Source: Antedon bifida (lineage: Eukaryota; Echinodermata; Crinoidea; Comatulida; Antedonidae). Taken from it: a stretch of 64,000 nt of DNA. The notes beneath the pieces are model-generated. The model was given only the letters and a program-made list of their open reading frames with translations, ran no database searches and was not told the origin of the DNA. The translations under genes and the position numbers were made by a program. Shown here one piece after another: positions 1-12,540 of this stretch (the first letter of the stretch is position 1; the number at the start of each line of letters is the position of its first letter). The stretch spans positions 20,212,001 through 20,276,000 of the forward strand of contig OY727102.1 in NCBI GenBank assembly GCA_963402885.1, given 5' to 3'.

Positions 1-59
1 GGCAATGTATCACCTAACTGTGTATGTTTGCTTTTTTTGAAATAGGGGGCCTAAAAATG

Positions 60-215
60 GTGAAATGAAGGGCTGAGCTTAAATTGATGTCCTATCTTTT
101 GTATTACAATTAGCGAAAGTTAAGGGGAACCAGACCGACTGGGCACCCCCTCTCCCCCTTGGATCAACTGTGAGGCTAATGTTATTGTGGTTGAGAATAA
201 AACTGAACTGAAAAA
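60..215 (+). repeat. possible retroposon 3' tail in ACSBG intron
   Basis: Intronic stretch 1-317 has no exon. A GC-richer block followed by an A-rich AATAAAACTGAACTGAAAA end resembles the 3' end of a retroposed element. No second copy was found in the window, so this is a weak call. Confidence 0.2.
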
Positions 216-317
216 GAATCCACTCTCCTCCATATTTAAATTTCGCCATTTTTTAAATTGTACATAAAAAAGAGCTTTTTTGTCAAGTAATTATCTATGT
301 TAATCATTTGTTAACAG

Positions 318-3300
318 GGCACTTTGGTGGACACCATCAAGGAGGTCCGACCAACGGCAATTCTCGGAGTGCCACGTGTTTGGGAGAAGATTATGGAAAG
401 GATGCGCTTAGTGAGTCAAAATGTGACAGGTTTCAAGAAGCGTGTTGCAGTATGGGCTAAAGGCATTGGATATCGTGGCAACATTAATACCATGAATGGG
501 TATGTTATCATCAATCAACTATATCATTTGTGTACCTAAACTTGATGTATAGTATCATTGGTTTTACATACACAGGTTGATCATTTAATACAGATATGTT
601 TTCACACTGTTTTATCTGTCGGAGGTAACTTTCAGTATACCTGTGGTTTAGCTAGTTTTGCGTTCAAACGTAAAAAAATACACCCTATAAATCACCTGAT
701 ATACCCTGATTAATTGCGCTTGTCTAATTATATTCTGAAACCTCTCAGAATTGGTTGTACCGATGAAACCTATCGTCGTATGAGAGGTACTGTATATACA
801 ATGTATTTGGGTACGACACAGAGATATGGGTTCAAGTCCTGTCATATGTCAGAATTTTTTCTCATGACAAATTGCAACTCCACTCCCAAAGACAATTGCA
901 ATAAGTATTTTTTATGTAGAGCATCTTGTGTTTTGCCGCATCTTTAAAAAAGATAGTGAATAAATTTGATAATGTTATCTTTATCATTTTGCCTAAATAT
1001 ATTAAAGCTATAAACAAAATGTATTTTGTTACTTATAGAGAACCAAAACCATGGGGCTGGAGTCTTGCCAATATGCTCCTATTCAGGAAGGTATGTATTT
1101 AATTCAAGCTTTTAAACTTCCATTCACAAATACTAAATATTTATGTTTAATTATTATTGGTTGCTCGTTACATTGCTGGTACCATCATATATTATGTTGC
1201 AGGTAATAATAACAGAAATATAAATATGTAATAGTTAAAATTCATTTATCTATACAGTCACATACCCACACAAATTACTGTATTATTTATCTGTTATTTA
1301 TTTTAAATGCACTCTCTACTCTCCTAATAAATTCAATAACACCAATATTATTAATTACAAGATATAATAATTAAATCAAAGACAAATTACTGAAGATAAT
1401 GATAATTCTGTGAGTATCACTGGATGGATCTCAATGAAGATAAAAATAAAATAAGCACTGAAAAAATGACAATGCTGTGGGTATCAATGGCTGGATCTCA
1501 ATGGAGATACAAATAAAATAAGCAAAAAGCTATATCAAAACAAAAAAGTAAAACAGCCAGAAAGAAATAATAAAAAACTATATTTAAACTCGTCACTTTG
1601 ACGAGTTAGTTATCCGCACTTACAAACACCATGTGCACGTACAAAAGAATATGTGCACATACAAAGATATAACTCCTACGAAATATAATTGATTGAGCAA
1701 GAAAATATTAAAATCTGAGAGAGATTGGGTTACGGTTAAGCAAGATGCGCTCTATCAAATTCAAGTAACAAATTTGTGGACCGAGAGAGAATGAGACTGG
1801 AAAAGCAAAAATTGTGAAATAGATGAAATTAAATAACATTATTTTTTTTCTTCTCTTAGGTACGACACACACTTGGCTTAGACCGATGCATATTTTGTTT
1901 TTCCGGGGCAGCTCCATTGTCGCAGGAAACTGTTGAATATTTCCTGGGTGTTAATATACCTATATATGATTTGTACGGTATGAGTGAAAGTTCAGGTAGG
2001 TACAATTTTGAAGTGAAGCTCTGTCTACACTATCAAACTAGTTTGACAAAAAAAAAGTGTGATGTGCCCATATATGGACATGATGACATCATATCGCTAT
2101 CATATTTGGGCATTAATTCTTGAAAAAATAGTAGAAAATAAGGAATAGATATAATTAATCGATTAATTTCTATCAAAAACAAACATAAACATTTAAATTC
2201 TAGTTTTAAAAAGTATGAATAAAAATCTTAAATTTAATAATATAGATACAAATAATATCAATATTTTGTTTGTTAAAAAAAAACAAAATATCATTTCCTA
2301 TTTTTTCACAGTATATTAAACTGTAAAGTAAAGCTCTGTTCACACTATCAAACTAGTTTGACAAACAAGTGTGGTGTGCCCAAATATGGTAGTGATGTGC
2401 CCAAATATGGTAGTGATATGCCCAAATATGGTAGTGATATGACATCATCATGTCCATATATGGGCACATCACTTTTTTTTCACATAAAGTTTGATAACAG
2501 TATACATTTCATTTATAATTTGCATTGTGCTCTTTGAAATGCATGATAATATTTATTATGTATTTAATTTAGATCTGTAATCTGGCTCACAATTTTCATT
2601 TTAAATGAATTTTCTTAATTTTCTTTTTACTTTATGAAGAGTTAATTATTTGATTTGATAAATATTTGATTTAGGCTTTGTCATACAGTTTATAAATTTG
2701 TATGCTATAGCTAGTAAAAAAGAATCAATTACACACTACACACACACTAGCAGTATACAATTAGTACCCATATGATGCGTAGGTAATATAGGCCTACCGA
2801 TAAATACAGATTTCATAAGAGATTGATAATTGCATCCAATTGACATGCGGAGAATTGAAAGTTTAAGGTTTTGTTAACGGTTAGCTTAGCATACATTTAC
2901 AAATATAAATGTTTATTGTTTTATTGAATGTGACTTGATAGTTGTGTACTGTAGTACCCTTTTACATTATTAGTATGTTTTATCTTAGGGTGTCCTATGT
3001 ATTGAATAATATGAAAAAGACTTTATTTTGTAAGTAGAATGTAGATAACGAAATGTAGAAGTTAATGTTTTGCTAAACTTAAATGCATGAATTTAAGTAA
3101 ACTATATATACATAGGCATGTGCTACTCCATATAGAAATTCATAGTAGTATGTACAAAATATCATTTTAATATAAAAAGAATCATGCAAAGTTAAAAATA
3201 AATATTACTTTCAGTGAACAAATTGAAAATCATTTTAGATGATTTAAATTGTGTACAAATTAGGCTTGATTTTGTACAGTGTGGTCTAATGGTTAAGTGC

Positions 3301-6300
3301 TTGTCTTGTTAGAGAGAGGTCGCAAGTTCGAATCCAGTTCAAGCCATTTTATTAAATTCTGAGAGTTATGCTTGCTGATACGCTGTGTCATCACATAAAG
3401 AAAGAACACTTTTTTATTTTTAGTTTGTTTTGAATCCCATCTTTCTATTTTAAATGGCATACCAGAATATAGCTAGACCAGAATCATGTTTTTCCCCTGA
3501 GTTATTACTGCAATATGGCTCTCCCTCCTCCCCCCTCCCCAATTAGATTGTATTTCTCTTGTGTACTAAGCCTCACTGAAAAATTCCATATTTAAATATC
3601 ATCATTAATTTATTGATCATTGGCCATAATTAATTTTTCATTGTAACTAAATCCATCATTACTAATAATTAAAACATTTTATTATGATGCTTTTAATTCA
3701 GTTAATTAGCATTCATTCATATAACGATTATTATTCATTCATTTTATATCCATTCCATGCATGTTGAAAATATAAATACCATCAACATTTTGTGTTTTTT
3801 TCCGTGCCTGCCTTTCATTGCCACAAAACATTTAGTTTTATTGTAATTTTTTTATATTGTAATTTTAAAGTTTGTGTTTTACAATGAGCTTACAAAAATC
3901 TCTATAAGATAAATTCAATCAAAAAATTCAAACAGATGATGAATAATATTAAAGATATATTTTGTATGGGTTACATATATATTTTAATATTCATTCATTC
4001 ATTCATTCATCTTTTATTTCGGAAAAAATTCTCCATAGTTCAGTAACAAATTAGTGTACATTATTGCAAATATAACATATATATATAAAAAAAAAAACCT
4101 ACGCTACATAGTCACGTGGTTAGAACAATACAGTAGCTTCATCCATCTACTATGTAGATTGGATGAAGGAAAAGCAAATTCATAAATACATTTTGTGACA
4201 ATATTGTCTGACCTCCCTAACCTGCACAACATGCCAAACACCACCTTACGTTGTAGTTCGTAGAACGAGCAGATGTTGAATTTTACTGAGCTATTTTGAA
4301 TTTTTTTTATAAATTTCATTTCAGTTTTTACAGTAAAAGTTGTCTGTTAATATGTATACAATAGCTGTTTCTCTATTGAAAGTTATATTTAACTTATAAT
4401 CAATTGTCTGTTTATTTACAGCACCTCATTCTTTGTCAATGCCTGGAAATTTCCGTCTTGGTAGCGTTGGTAAGGTACTTGAGGGGGCTACAACCAAGAT
4501 TAGTGATCCTGACAAAGATGGCAATGGAGAGGTATGTGTCTGATGCATAGAGTTATAGATAGTTCAATGCAATTTCTTCTGAAAGAGTGAGCCACCAAAT
4601 AATATGGCTGCATCACAATGATCAATCAGATACAGTATAGTAATTTAAACTTCTGCCCACAATACTTATTTATTTATCTAGCCAAAAGCTAGTCAGGTCC
4701 AAATCCAACATCTTTCTATGGATTCTTTAATAGAATACAGTATAGTACTTTAAACCTGTGCCCTCTATACTCAATCAGGCACCACGTAATATGCCATTCT
4801 TTACACAGTGGAATGCCAGTTGCTTTGGAATGTGCACTATATGTACTGTACATAGAGTCGTCCAGATTTTAGGGATAGTTTTACACCCAAGCCAACAGCT
4901 AGTTAGGACTTTAGTCCAAATTTCTAAACATCTTTTTATTGATTCTTAATAGATTTGCTTGCATGGTCGCCATGTCTTTATGGGTTACCTCAACATGGAA
5001 GGTAAAACCAAGGAATGTTTTGATGAAGAAGGTTACTTGCATTCTGGCGATATTGGCAAAGAAGACAAAGATGGTTTCTTGTATATTACTGGCAGAATTA
5101 AAGGTAAGGAGAGCCTACCACTTGTATCTGCTTCTATGTTATCAATACGGTATTGTAGTATGTGGTTTAACTCCATATACTATGAGTTTAAATTATACTG
5201 TATTGTATACTGCAAATTTTCTTCCTCAAAACTCAAAAAAAATGTTTTTACCTCAAATATTAATTTTATTACTGTTTTATACTTCAGTTAATCTCACTTC
5301 TTGCAGTACTTAATGCTTGGTTTCAGACCAAATAATCAAAGTATTGTCACATGGTCAACTGTGTCAGGTATAGGTTAACATATATGGTTCTATTCTAGCT
5401 AGCAGCCAAGTTAAAAATAATTATAATACTGTTATACTTTATTATTTCATCATGATCGTTGTAAAGTTTGAACTTCCAAATAATAATAATGCATATTATT
5501 TTGTGTCTGTATATAGAGCTCATCATTACTGCCGGAGGAGAGAATGTTGCACCAGTCCCAATTGAAGATGTTGTTAAAAAGGAGGCTCAGATCATTGGCA
5601 ATTGCATGCTGATAGGTGATCAGAAGAAGTTCTTAAGTTTACTTGTTACTCTAAAGGTTTGTTACAATTCTTTATATAATAATGTATTAGATTCTCTTTG
5701 TAAATTGTGTGTGTGGGGATGGTGCCAATCAGTTAACTGTAAACTCTTACATAGAATAGAATAAAGTGGAATTGAATTTCTATATATTGTTTGTAAGACA
5801 TACATTAAAACCCATTGATCATAAATTTAACACCAATCATAAACACATACCTTGGTTCTCACTAGTTGATTGTCAAAACATTTATAAAATTGCAAGCAAC
5901 ATTTTGTATGATACATTGGCCAAATTACTCACTGGTGTTGGTGTGCATTCTTACATATTGCATTCTAGAGACAACCAAGCTGTATCAGATTGTTTTAATT
6001 CACCAATCTAAATACAGAATGTGTTAACCTTAGCTGCTGCTACTGTAAAACTAATAGCATTTATCTAATCATAATTCTAATGCAGGTAAAAATAGATGAA
6101 AACACTTTGGAACCGTCGAACGAACTTAGCCCTGAGGCTCTGATTGTGTGCAAACAGCTTGGAAGTACAGCAAAGACAGTTGAAGAAGCTGTAGCAGATG
6201 AAAAGATTAAGAACTCGATACAAGCTGCCATTGAGATATACAACAACCAACATTCACAGTCTAGAGCACAAAAAATTCAGAAATACATATTTATCCAGAA

Positions 6301-6869
6301 GGACTTCTCAGTACCAGGAGGGGAATTAGGTTAGTTTTCTCTTGGCATGAGTACTTTCAATCTGTCAGGTGACGTAATCAATCACATGGTTACAGAAAAG
6401 GCTTGACATGAGTAAATGCAACCTATCAGGTGACATAATCGATCACATGGTTACAGAATTTAGCCATTTATTTATTCATTCTTTTTTTTCCTAATTGATT
6501 CCATTTACATTTGTTTCAAAACTGGTCATATAAAAGAAGGTGTTCCAATTAGTTACTGTATAAGTAAATACAATAAGCAATATTATTGTCATTTTTCTAA
6601 AGGAAAGGTCCTTATTAAAGATTAAAATATTTACGTGTTTTCCATATTTATATCGGCATATAGAAAATTTTGCTATCAGAATAATTTGGTTGATTAATTT
6701 GAAGCAATAGTCATCATTTTCTATTATCTATTCCGAACATCAGTGTAGTTATATATTTATTTTTTATTTTGAAGGTCCAACACTGAAGTTAAAAAGACCA
6801 GTTGTGTTGAAGATGTACACTGATGAAATTGAAGGAATGTATCAAGATGCCGCTACACCTGGAAATTGA
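318..6869 (+). CDS. ACSBG: ACSBG-type long-chain acyl-CoA synthetase, 3' part (8 exons)
   Basis: Exons by GT-AG junctions and continuous frame: 318-499, 1039-1090, 1860-1995, 4422-4531, 4953-5103, 5517-5656, 6086-6329, 6775-6869 (TGA at 6867-6869). Together they give 1110 nt, 369 codons plus stop, in phase throughout. The protein reads like the C-terminal half of bubblegum-family acyl-CoA synthetases: GVPRVWEK, EPKPWGWSLAN, the adenylation motif IYDLYGMSESSG, then GYLHSGDIG...YITGRIK and ELIITAGGENVAP, which form the hinge and C-terminal domain motifs of ANL enzymes. Family knowledge: ATP-dependent activation of long-chain fatty acids to acyl-CoA via an acyl-AMP intermediate. The P-loop motif and N-terminus lie upstream of the window. 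The protein ends DAATPGN with no obvious localisation signal. Introns carry MITE copies, a minisatellite and a tRNA-like element. I cannot separate ACSBG1 from ACSBG2; one invertebrate orthologue is likely. Confidence 0.93.
1394..1530 (+). repeat. 67-bp minisatellite, locus 1 (two units)
   Basis: Two tandem units of about 67 bp, each holding a core like CAATGCTGTGGGTATCA and then CAATGGAGATACAAATAAA. The same unit is present in three tandem copies at 32905-33105, and the flanks are also shared (AGCAAAAAGCTA on the right side). The minisatellite therefore sits inside a longer dispersed element that differs in repeat number between insertions. It lies in an ACSBG intron (1091-1859) with no exon in it. 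Confidence 0.75.
2016..2112 (+). mobile_element. TA-flanked MITE, copy 1 (truncated)
   Basis: Starts with the family terminus AAGCTCTGTCTACACTATCA 20 bases after the donor site of the ACSBG exon ending at 1995. It runs through the AAGTGTGATGTGCCCATATA segment and the central TGATGACATCATATC region and stops before the right terminal repeat. See 39174-39357 and 58179-58346 for complete copies. Confidence 0.8.
2331..2500 (+). mobile_element. TA-flanked MITE, copy 2 (right end decayed)
   Basis: Preceded by TA. The left terminus has a base change (CTCTGTTCACAC). The interior carries three tandem 21-bp subunits of the type ATGCCCAAATATGGTAGTG. The right inverted repeat decays after AAAGTTTGATA. 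It is in the same orientation as copy 1 about 220 bp upstream. Confidence 0.8.
3263..3345 (+). pseudogene. tRNA-like sequence with A and B boxes
   Basis: Contains a good RNA polymerase III A box (TGGTCTAATGG) and B box (AGTTCGAATCC) at tRNA-like spacing. The outer 7 nt at each end (GGCTTGA and TCAAGCC) pair perfectly. However, the T stem around TTCGAAT and the anticodon stem do not pair well, and about 10 extra bases separate the 5' arm from the A box. A tRNA-derived pseudogene or SINE head is more likely than a working tRNA. It lies in the ACSBG intron 1996-4421, which otherwise holds two MITE copies and AT-rich sequence. Confidence 0.5.
6341..6462 (+). repeat. 61-bp tandem duplication in ACSBG last intron
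   Basis: Two imperfect units of 61 bp start CTTGGCATGAGTA and CTTGACATGAGTA. Both contain TCAGGTGAC(G/A)TAATC followed by ATCACATGGTTACAGAA. They lie right after the donor of the penultimate exon. No coding potential. Confidence 0.7.
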
Positions 6870-9164
6870 TGTTGAACTAGCTGTAAGTGTTTGTATAGGA
6901 TATTGTGAACAATTAAAATTATGTAGGTGGTGATTCAAAAGAGGGAGTGGGTGGGTGGGGCGATGGGTGGGATCTAATGGTAGGGATCCAAGTGGGTGAT
7001 AATTCAAATTGGGAAAGAAGGGTACTAATCAGGGTATTCCAATCAGGGTGATAATGATAGTTCTATATAAGTTTAATATAATTTAGGAGACAGCCTAACA
7101 ATCGGCAGAGGAAATTTCAAATATTTACAACAATAATTTAACCTTTATATTTAGAAAATACCAAACATAATGAATAGTTTTTTTATGAACTGAACCAAAT
7201 GGCTAACTCATTACAACATTTAGGCTTAAGTAGGTACTATATCAAACAAGTAATATTAAAATAAAACAATATCATTGTTAATTCTTCATGTGAAAAATAT
7301 ATATCTGCAACTAAACAATGTACAAATCCAAAGTTATAAAGAAAATTGAAAAAAAAATTTAGTTTATTTTGTGTTATATATAAATATCTGTAGATATTAT
7401 ATTGTTAATTGAAAACACACCATGGCAAAGTGATAATATTGGTTACTTACATATTTAGAATACCTATTAGCTGAACACCCTAAAACGAACAAACCTCACA
7501 GACCCCTTTTCAAATGGTGCTTTTGTGTGCATATGAGAACTTGCAATGTATACAACTTCACTGCCTTGCAAAGAATAGCAATGTAGTAATATAATAAAAA
7601 GTAATATTCTTAAAAATATAAGAATTCATTGTTATCATACTTGTCTTGATAACAGTCCTCATTATTGAGTACATCAGGCCGTCTTTGACCTATTTCAGTT
7701 GACCTCCATTGTCTTTTAATAACAATAACAATATATATAAAGTGAGTGTCCCAGACAGCTGGTTTAAAAACAAAAATGTATGGCATACTTATTTGAGCTG
7801 CGCGGTAAAATATTTGTACATTTAATACTGAAACATTGCAAACAGCAAGTCTATAGTCGTGCTTATGTAGTTATGCAGTTTTTTTTGTGTGTAGATAATG
7901 TTTATTATTGAATGAGTTGATTACTGTACAGTGATTTATTTTTAAATGTATTATTGCAAACATTGAACAAACGAAGTAAATTATAATGTTAAATTTTGTA
8001 TATAGTTTGAAAGGGATCAAAAATAACAATAGTCATCTCATAAACATTCTAAAAACCAATTCACAGAAGATTCTGTAACTGTGTTGTACTTTGTTAAATT
8101 CAATTCACCAGCCTGTGATCACACTGCATTCATGTTTTGCCTCGTGGAGATTTATATCTTGTGTTTAGTGTATACAGTGTGTTTGTTGAACAGTGGCAGT
8201 GCTTATAGTTGAATTCTGTCAAAACTATGTTTAACAAAGTTGACAAAATTTGTCTACACTAAATGTTATGTCATTTATTTGGTTTCGGTACTGTTCCTAC
8301 GCCGTGAACTACTGTAAAATTATGTTAAATTTGAAAATGTTAGAATTTTGTGTAACATTGTGGTGATAGTTACTGCACAGTTTCCATCATGTTTGTTTTG
8401 TAAATAAATTCACAATATTTCAAATTAACCAATTTCCAACTTTCTGAAAATAGACATTCTTGGGTCGGCTCAATATGTGTATATTGTGTCTTTGTAATTA
8501 AGTTAATTGTAATGAGTTTCGAGCCAAAATAAAAATTTGCAAAATTCATAAATATATTCATTAAGAAAGATTAGATTCTACCTCATTTTACTAATTTCTG
8601 GCATTTAATGTATGTAGTGTGCAAGGGTAATTTCTCCTACAAAAAAATCTATACAAATGACAAAATGTGTGCAATTTGAACCAAGTTTCAATAATCATCT
8701 CAAATCTAAATAATGTGCTAAAAATAGAAACCATTCCTGTAATGTACTCACCTTATGTAAAACAAAAAAATGTAATAAACATATAATATATTTTTAAAGT
8801 CGCTATATCAAATCAACAATTAGTCAATGTGTAAATATGAAGCTGCCATTTAAACATGATGTGTTCTAGGTTAGAACCTCCCAAGAACTGTGTTAGTTAA
8901 GTTTTGTCAAGCATACCGTACCGTTCCATCACGATATTACTACTGAGGCTAGGGGAGCAAACTCATATGATACAAAGTTCTGCCCCTTGCAAGAAAAACA
9001 AAATAATCCACCTCATCAAATCATGGAGCAACACAAATTTGCTCCATGATCAAACTGATAAACTTTAATACTGTATGTGCACAAGCCTATGCTCTTGACT
9101 GCAATTGTGTTAAAAGTCAATTAAATTGCACAGATATATATATATATATATATATACAGTATAT

Positions 9165-9328
9165 GTCAGAGTTCCAAACTATATTATATGTGACGACAAA
9201 AAAATGTGATGTGCCCATATATGGACATTATGGTGTCATATCACTTTGCTATATTTGGGAATATCACTACCATATTTGGCCACATCACACTTTTTTGTCA
9301 AACTAGTTTGATAGTGTAGACAGAGCTT
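9165..9328 (-). mobile_element. TA-flanked MITE, copy 3
   Basis: Its right end here is the well-preserved terminus (TTTGATAGTGTAGACAGAGC, then TT). The left end is degenerate (AGAGTTCCAAACTATATTAT). The interior contains TGTGATGTGCCCATATATGG and its inverted counterpart CCATATTTGGCCACATCACA, so most of the element can fold on itself. Confidence 0.8.
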
Positions 9329-9944
9329 AATGCAAAAATACAATCTACAGTATAGTATACTAATGTATCATTATAACTTAGGTAAAATAACAATGTAAAT
9401 AATATAATCATAATAAATATTGTAGTATTGTCTAAGAATTGTTGCTTTGTGAGCTACACTTCGCTAGATTCTGCAGATTACATTTCAAAAGTAGGGCAAC
9501 CTGCCTTCAGTTTGTGTTGCCATTTTTTGGTCAGAGTGAAGAATGTGTTGAAGTTTGTAAATTAACAATTGCTGTGTACCTTGAATGAGATTCTTTTAAT
9601 GCATAATAAGTAAATTAGAAAAACATTTTCTTTTTTTGTACCACAAAATTATAGTTTAAATATTACCACCATAAAATCTCTTATCGCAACTAAATATCAA
9701 AAGAATATGTAAATTATAGTCGGAAAGTTACACGAGAAACAAGGGTGAATATGTTACTGAAATAGATTGTCTGCATGACAAGGGCTGATAAGGAACGCAC
9801 CACCTAAATCACGTTGTATTTTGTAATTATTATTAAAGCGGTTTTAATATTTTGTTGTAGCATATATCAATGCAAGTTAGCGTTCACCTGTAAACTCACT
9901 GTATATCGTGCTATGCAAACAATATGTACTACATTAGTGATGTG

Positions 9945-9950
9945 AATAAA
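9945..9950 (+). terminator. candidate polyadenylation signal for ACSBG
   Basis: AATAAA followed by A-rich and then T-rich sequence. It is about 3.1 kb past the stop codon and only some 40 bp from a minus-strand AATAAA (TTTATT at 9987-9992) that could serve the glutaredoxin gene. Nearer signals exist, so use is unproven. Confidence 0.3.
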
Positions 9951-9986
9951 ACAAAATAAAAAACATATACAGCATTGACGTTTTTT

Positions 9987-9992
9987 TTTATT
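9987..9992 (-). terminator. candidate polyadenylation signal for the glutaredoxin-like gene
   Basis: TTTATT on the plus strand gives AATAAA on the minus strand, about 370 bp downstream of the glutaredoxin stop codon at 10363. If used together with 9945-9950, the two tail-to-tail mRNAs would overlap or abut. Confidence 0.3.
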
Positions 9993-10070
9993 AAAGGAAA
10001 TTTGAAATAACCCACATTCATGATTGCAGCCAGTCATACAGTACATGATCTACCAGCCTTTAAGGCGATC

Positions 10071-10202
10071 TTCCACTAGCCAAATTTGTTTGCATGAATC
10101 AAAAGTGTCAGCTAATACGTGTAGAGAGGGATTTGGAAGATGGTAACATGAATATGCATGCGTATAAGCTGATGATTCGCGCGAACAAATTCACCTAGTG
10201 AA
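10071..10202. mobile_element. foldback MITE-like element (about 130 bp)
   Basis: The left arm TTCCACTAG...AATTTGTTTGCATGAATCA and the reverse complement of the right arm TTTCACTAG...AATTTGTTCGCGCGAATCA match along about 50 bases, including the inner AGCT(A/T)ATACG part. The element is thus a near-palindrome with a short centre. No other complete copy lies in the window. CACTAGTGACGCAACGCAAG at about 57152 shares part of the terminal motif. Confidence 0.6.
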
Positions 10203-10362
10203 AAAACGTCTTCATACGGCGGCCTACATGGTTTTTTCAATATTCATCCTATTCAATACAAAATACAGGACAGTTGCCTCATCCAGGTAACTCCTATGCT
10301 TCCCATATGATCACACAATCTATCATACTTTTACTGGTGAAACTCAGATAGGCTTATCTTGT

Positions 10363-11188
10363 TCACACAACTCTAATGACTTCAGGAAATGTTCTTCGTC
10401 TGCTCTGTTTCATTAGGAACTGCCCATTGAGGTGGAATACTGGGATATCATAGCGGTATTTGTCAAACCACATCTTGTTACCTTTCTCCTCAATATCAAC
10501 TTCTTCAAATTGAAACTGAAAGTATGAAAAAAAGTTTTTATTACTATTATATGACTGGGGTATAATCCTACATCAGCATGCTACATAAAGCATTTTGTTG
10601 TCAACGTATTGTATTCCAGTTGGATGCTTGATTCAGATAGTGATCAGACATACTAATTAATAGTCAGCTGTGAGATGAGCCATGGTGAGAAAAGGAGGCA
10701 CTAAACTATTTAAAGTATGTTGTTAACATTTTATTATCTATAAATTAAACATTAAAATTTTATCAACATAATGCTTTACCCTGTGCTTATGCTTGTTAAC
10801 TACTTCCAGAGCAGTTTCACATAGACTGCAGTCTTCCTAAAAAAATACAACAAAATCAGTACCACAAATGTTAAGCTAGCGAATACAGTTATTAATTGAT
10901 ATCTACAGCCAATAATATCAGACAGTAATCAGTGCTTTAACCTGGCAGACTCTCTGTTTTAACAAACCACATGTGATGGATAATTCAAATTGTTGCATGT
11001 GTCATTGGCTCGCTTACGTTGCGCTTATGTCCTTGCTTGGCATCTATGGCAAAGTTACCTTTGTATATAGTGTCAACAGTGGCAAAGAACCAGCTTGGCT
11101 TGAGGTAACTCTCATTGCTGAAATCTGTTTGGATAGTGGTTGCTTTTGAAACTGTACCAACAACCCAGCACACTTTAGTATTGATTTC
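10363..11188 (-). CDS. C5orf63: glutaredoxin-like protein, C5orf63/YDR286C type (3 exons, 5' end open)
   Basis: Minus-strand exons in order: 11188-11059, 10836-10780, 10515-10363 (stop TGA at 10365-10363), joined by GT-AG introns in continuous frame. The product reads LPLLTLYTK | EDCSLCETALEVVNKHKHR | FQFEEVDIE...MWFDKYRYDIPVFHLNGQFL and ends TFPEVIRVV. This matches the small thioredoxin-fold family known as glutaredoxin-like C5orf63: beta strand, CxxC-type redox site (CSLC) and the cis-proline motif DIPVFHLNG. Family role: presumed thiol redox protein, function poorly defined. The start is uncertain. Exon 1 contains an in-frame Met (AMRVTSSQAG) 18 codons before the second exon, but a splice acceptor at 11189-11190 suggests a further 5' exon or a longer N-terminus. 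It is divergent from DAP3 and convergent with ACSBG. Confidence 0.88.
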
Positions 11189-12540
11189 CTGTATTTTAAT
11201 TTAAACCAATGATATATAAAAGTTAAAACATAATCAATACAATGTTTACTTTTTAAATATAATAATTCCGCATAATAATAATATGGAAATATCATATCCA
11301 TTGACACGCGACCGTAATAAATTGCGCGGCCGAAACAATATTTAAACTACCTAAACAAGTGCTTTGGTCCCTAGGCACTACTATTAGGCTATATACTTAC
11401 TAAACTAGTAGGCCTAGGCTAGTTAGTACTATAGGCTAGGCCTACTATTTACTAGAGCCTAGGGTAGGCCTACTAAAGTTTGATTCAACATTAGGACCAA
11501 AATTTGTTTTAATTTTCTTAACCTTAACGTAATATTACAAAACACATTAACAATATAATAATGTAATATGTATCAGAACATTAAGAGGTTTTTTACATGA
11601 TGCTTGTCACATTCAAAATACGCTCCTCACAACAAAAACAAAAACAAGATAAAAACGGGAACGCCCACTTTTTATGAAACGCCAGTAATGCCTTCAGGAA
11701 AGTTTACCATTTGTCAAATAACAATTTCACTCGCAATTTCAAATTTCTTCTCAAATCAATCAACTACGACGGTATGTTAAAATTACAGGTATTCCATACA
11801 ATTTAAAACAAAACATGTTTTATACTTTTACTATATTAAAGTATAAGTAGTACTTAAACATTCAAAATTACTCATTTTATTGATGTCGCAAAATCGGCAT
11901 CGTCGGTGTCATGTTTTACTTTACAAAAGGCGCCAATGACGTATCATATTTACTTGTTGTAGCACATGTGTGCGCTGGATGGTGAGCCTTAATACGCCTA
12001 GATATTTCACTTTACGCACTAGAGGCTAGGCCTAGATTATAAAATAGTACTTTCTCATATTATTAAACTCATATTTTTAGTTATTCAATTAAGAAAGTAT
12101 GTGTCTAGGCCTATATTTATTAAGCTAATTAGACTATCTCGTTATCTGGCACGGCTAGGCCTAGCCCTCCTGCTTAGCTAAAAGCAGAAGCATCCATCAC
12201 GCACTGCAACGCCTGACATCCAGCGGATATTGTTTATGTTGCTTGGGGCGAAACGACCTGGCTAAAACTTTGAGGTCAAAGGCTAGTTCAGAAAACTTTG
12301 GTGGTGGTACCTTGCATGTATAATTTGTTTTTTTATTACAGTCCATAACCAGGCTTGAACACATTCAGTGACTATTCTGTGGTTTTTTATTTTTATAATA
12401 CAGATCAACAATTTCTTCTTGAATTTATACTTTGTATTATATAAAAAATGTGCATTAATAATGTAAATATTTAATTTTTCCAGACAGGCCTAGGCTAGTA
12501 GTCACCACCATTGTACAGTGTACAACAAAGAAAACATACC
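11189..12540. promoter_or_regulatory. divergent glutaredoxin / DAP3 promoter region
   Basis: This 1.35-kb stretch separates the two head-to-head genes. It has a CCAAT box fused to a CRE-like half site (CCAATGACGTATCA) at 11933-11946 and a GC-richer patch near 11630-11990. Many TAGGCCTA-type palindromes occur in two clusters (11407-11475 and 12024-12172). A plus-strand donor-like site near 11771 and an acceptor-like site at 12482-12483 suggest that DAP3 may have an upstream noncoding exon. No TATA box can be assigned with confidence. Confidence 0.45.

Larger units (their letters stand above)
6870..10070 (+). other. ACSBG 3' UTR and ACSBG-glutaredoxin intergenic region
   Basis: No further coding exon is supported here. 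The stretch is AT-rich and holds MITE copy 3 (9165-9328) with a (TA)n run beside it at about 9137-9160. Several AATAAA-type signals are present. I cannot say which is used, so the 3' UTR length (about 1.5 to 3.1 kb) is open. Confidence 0.5.

Noticed and set aside
10985..11173. 62-codon minus-strand open frame overlapping glutaredoxin exon 1
   Set aside because: It is in a different frame from the LPLLTLYTK coding frame and runs into the intron.
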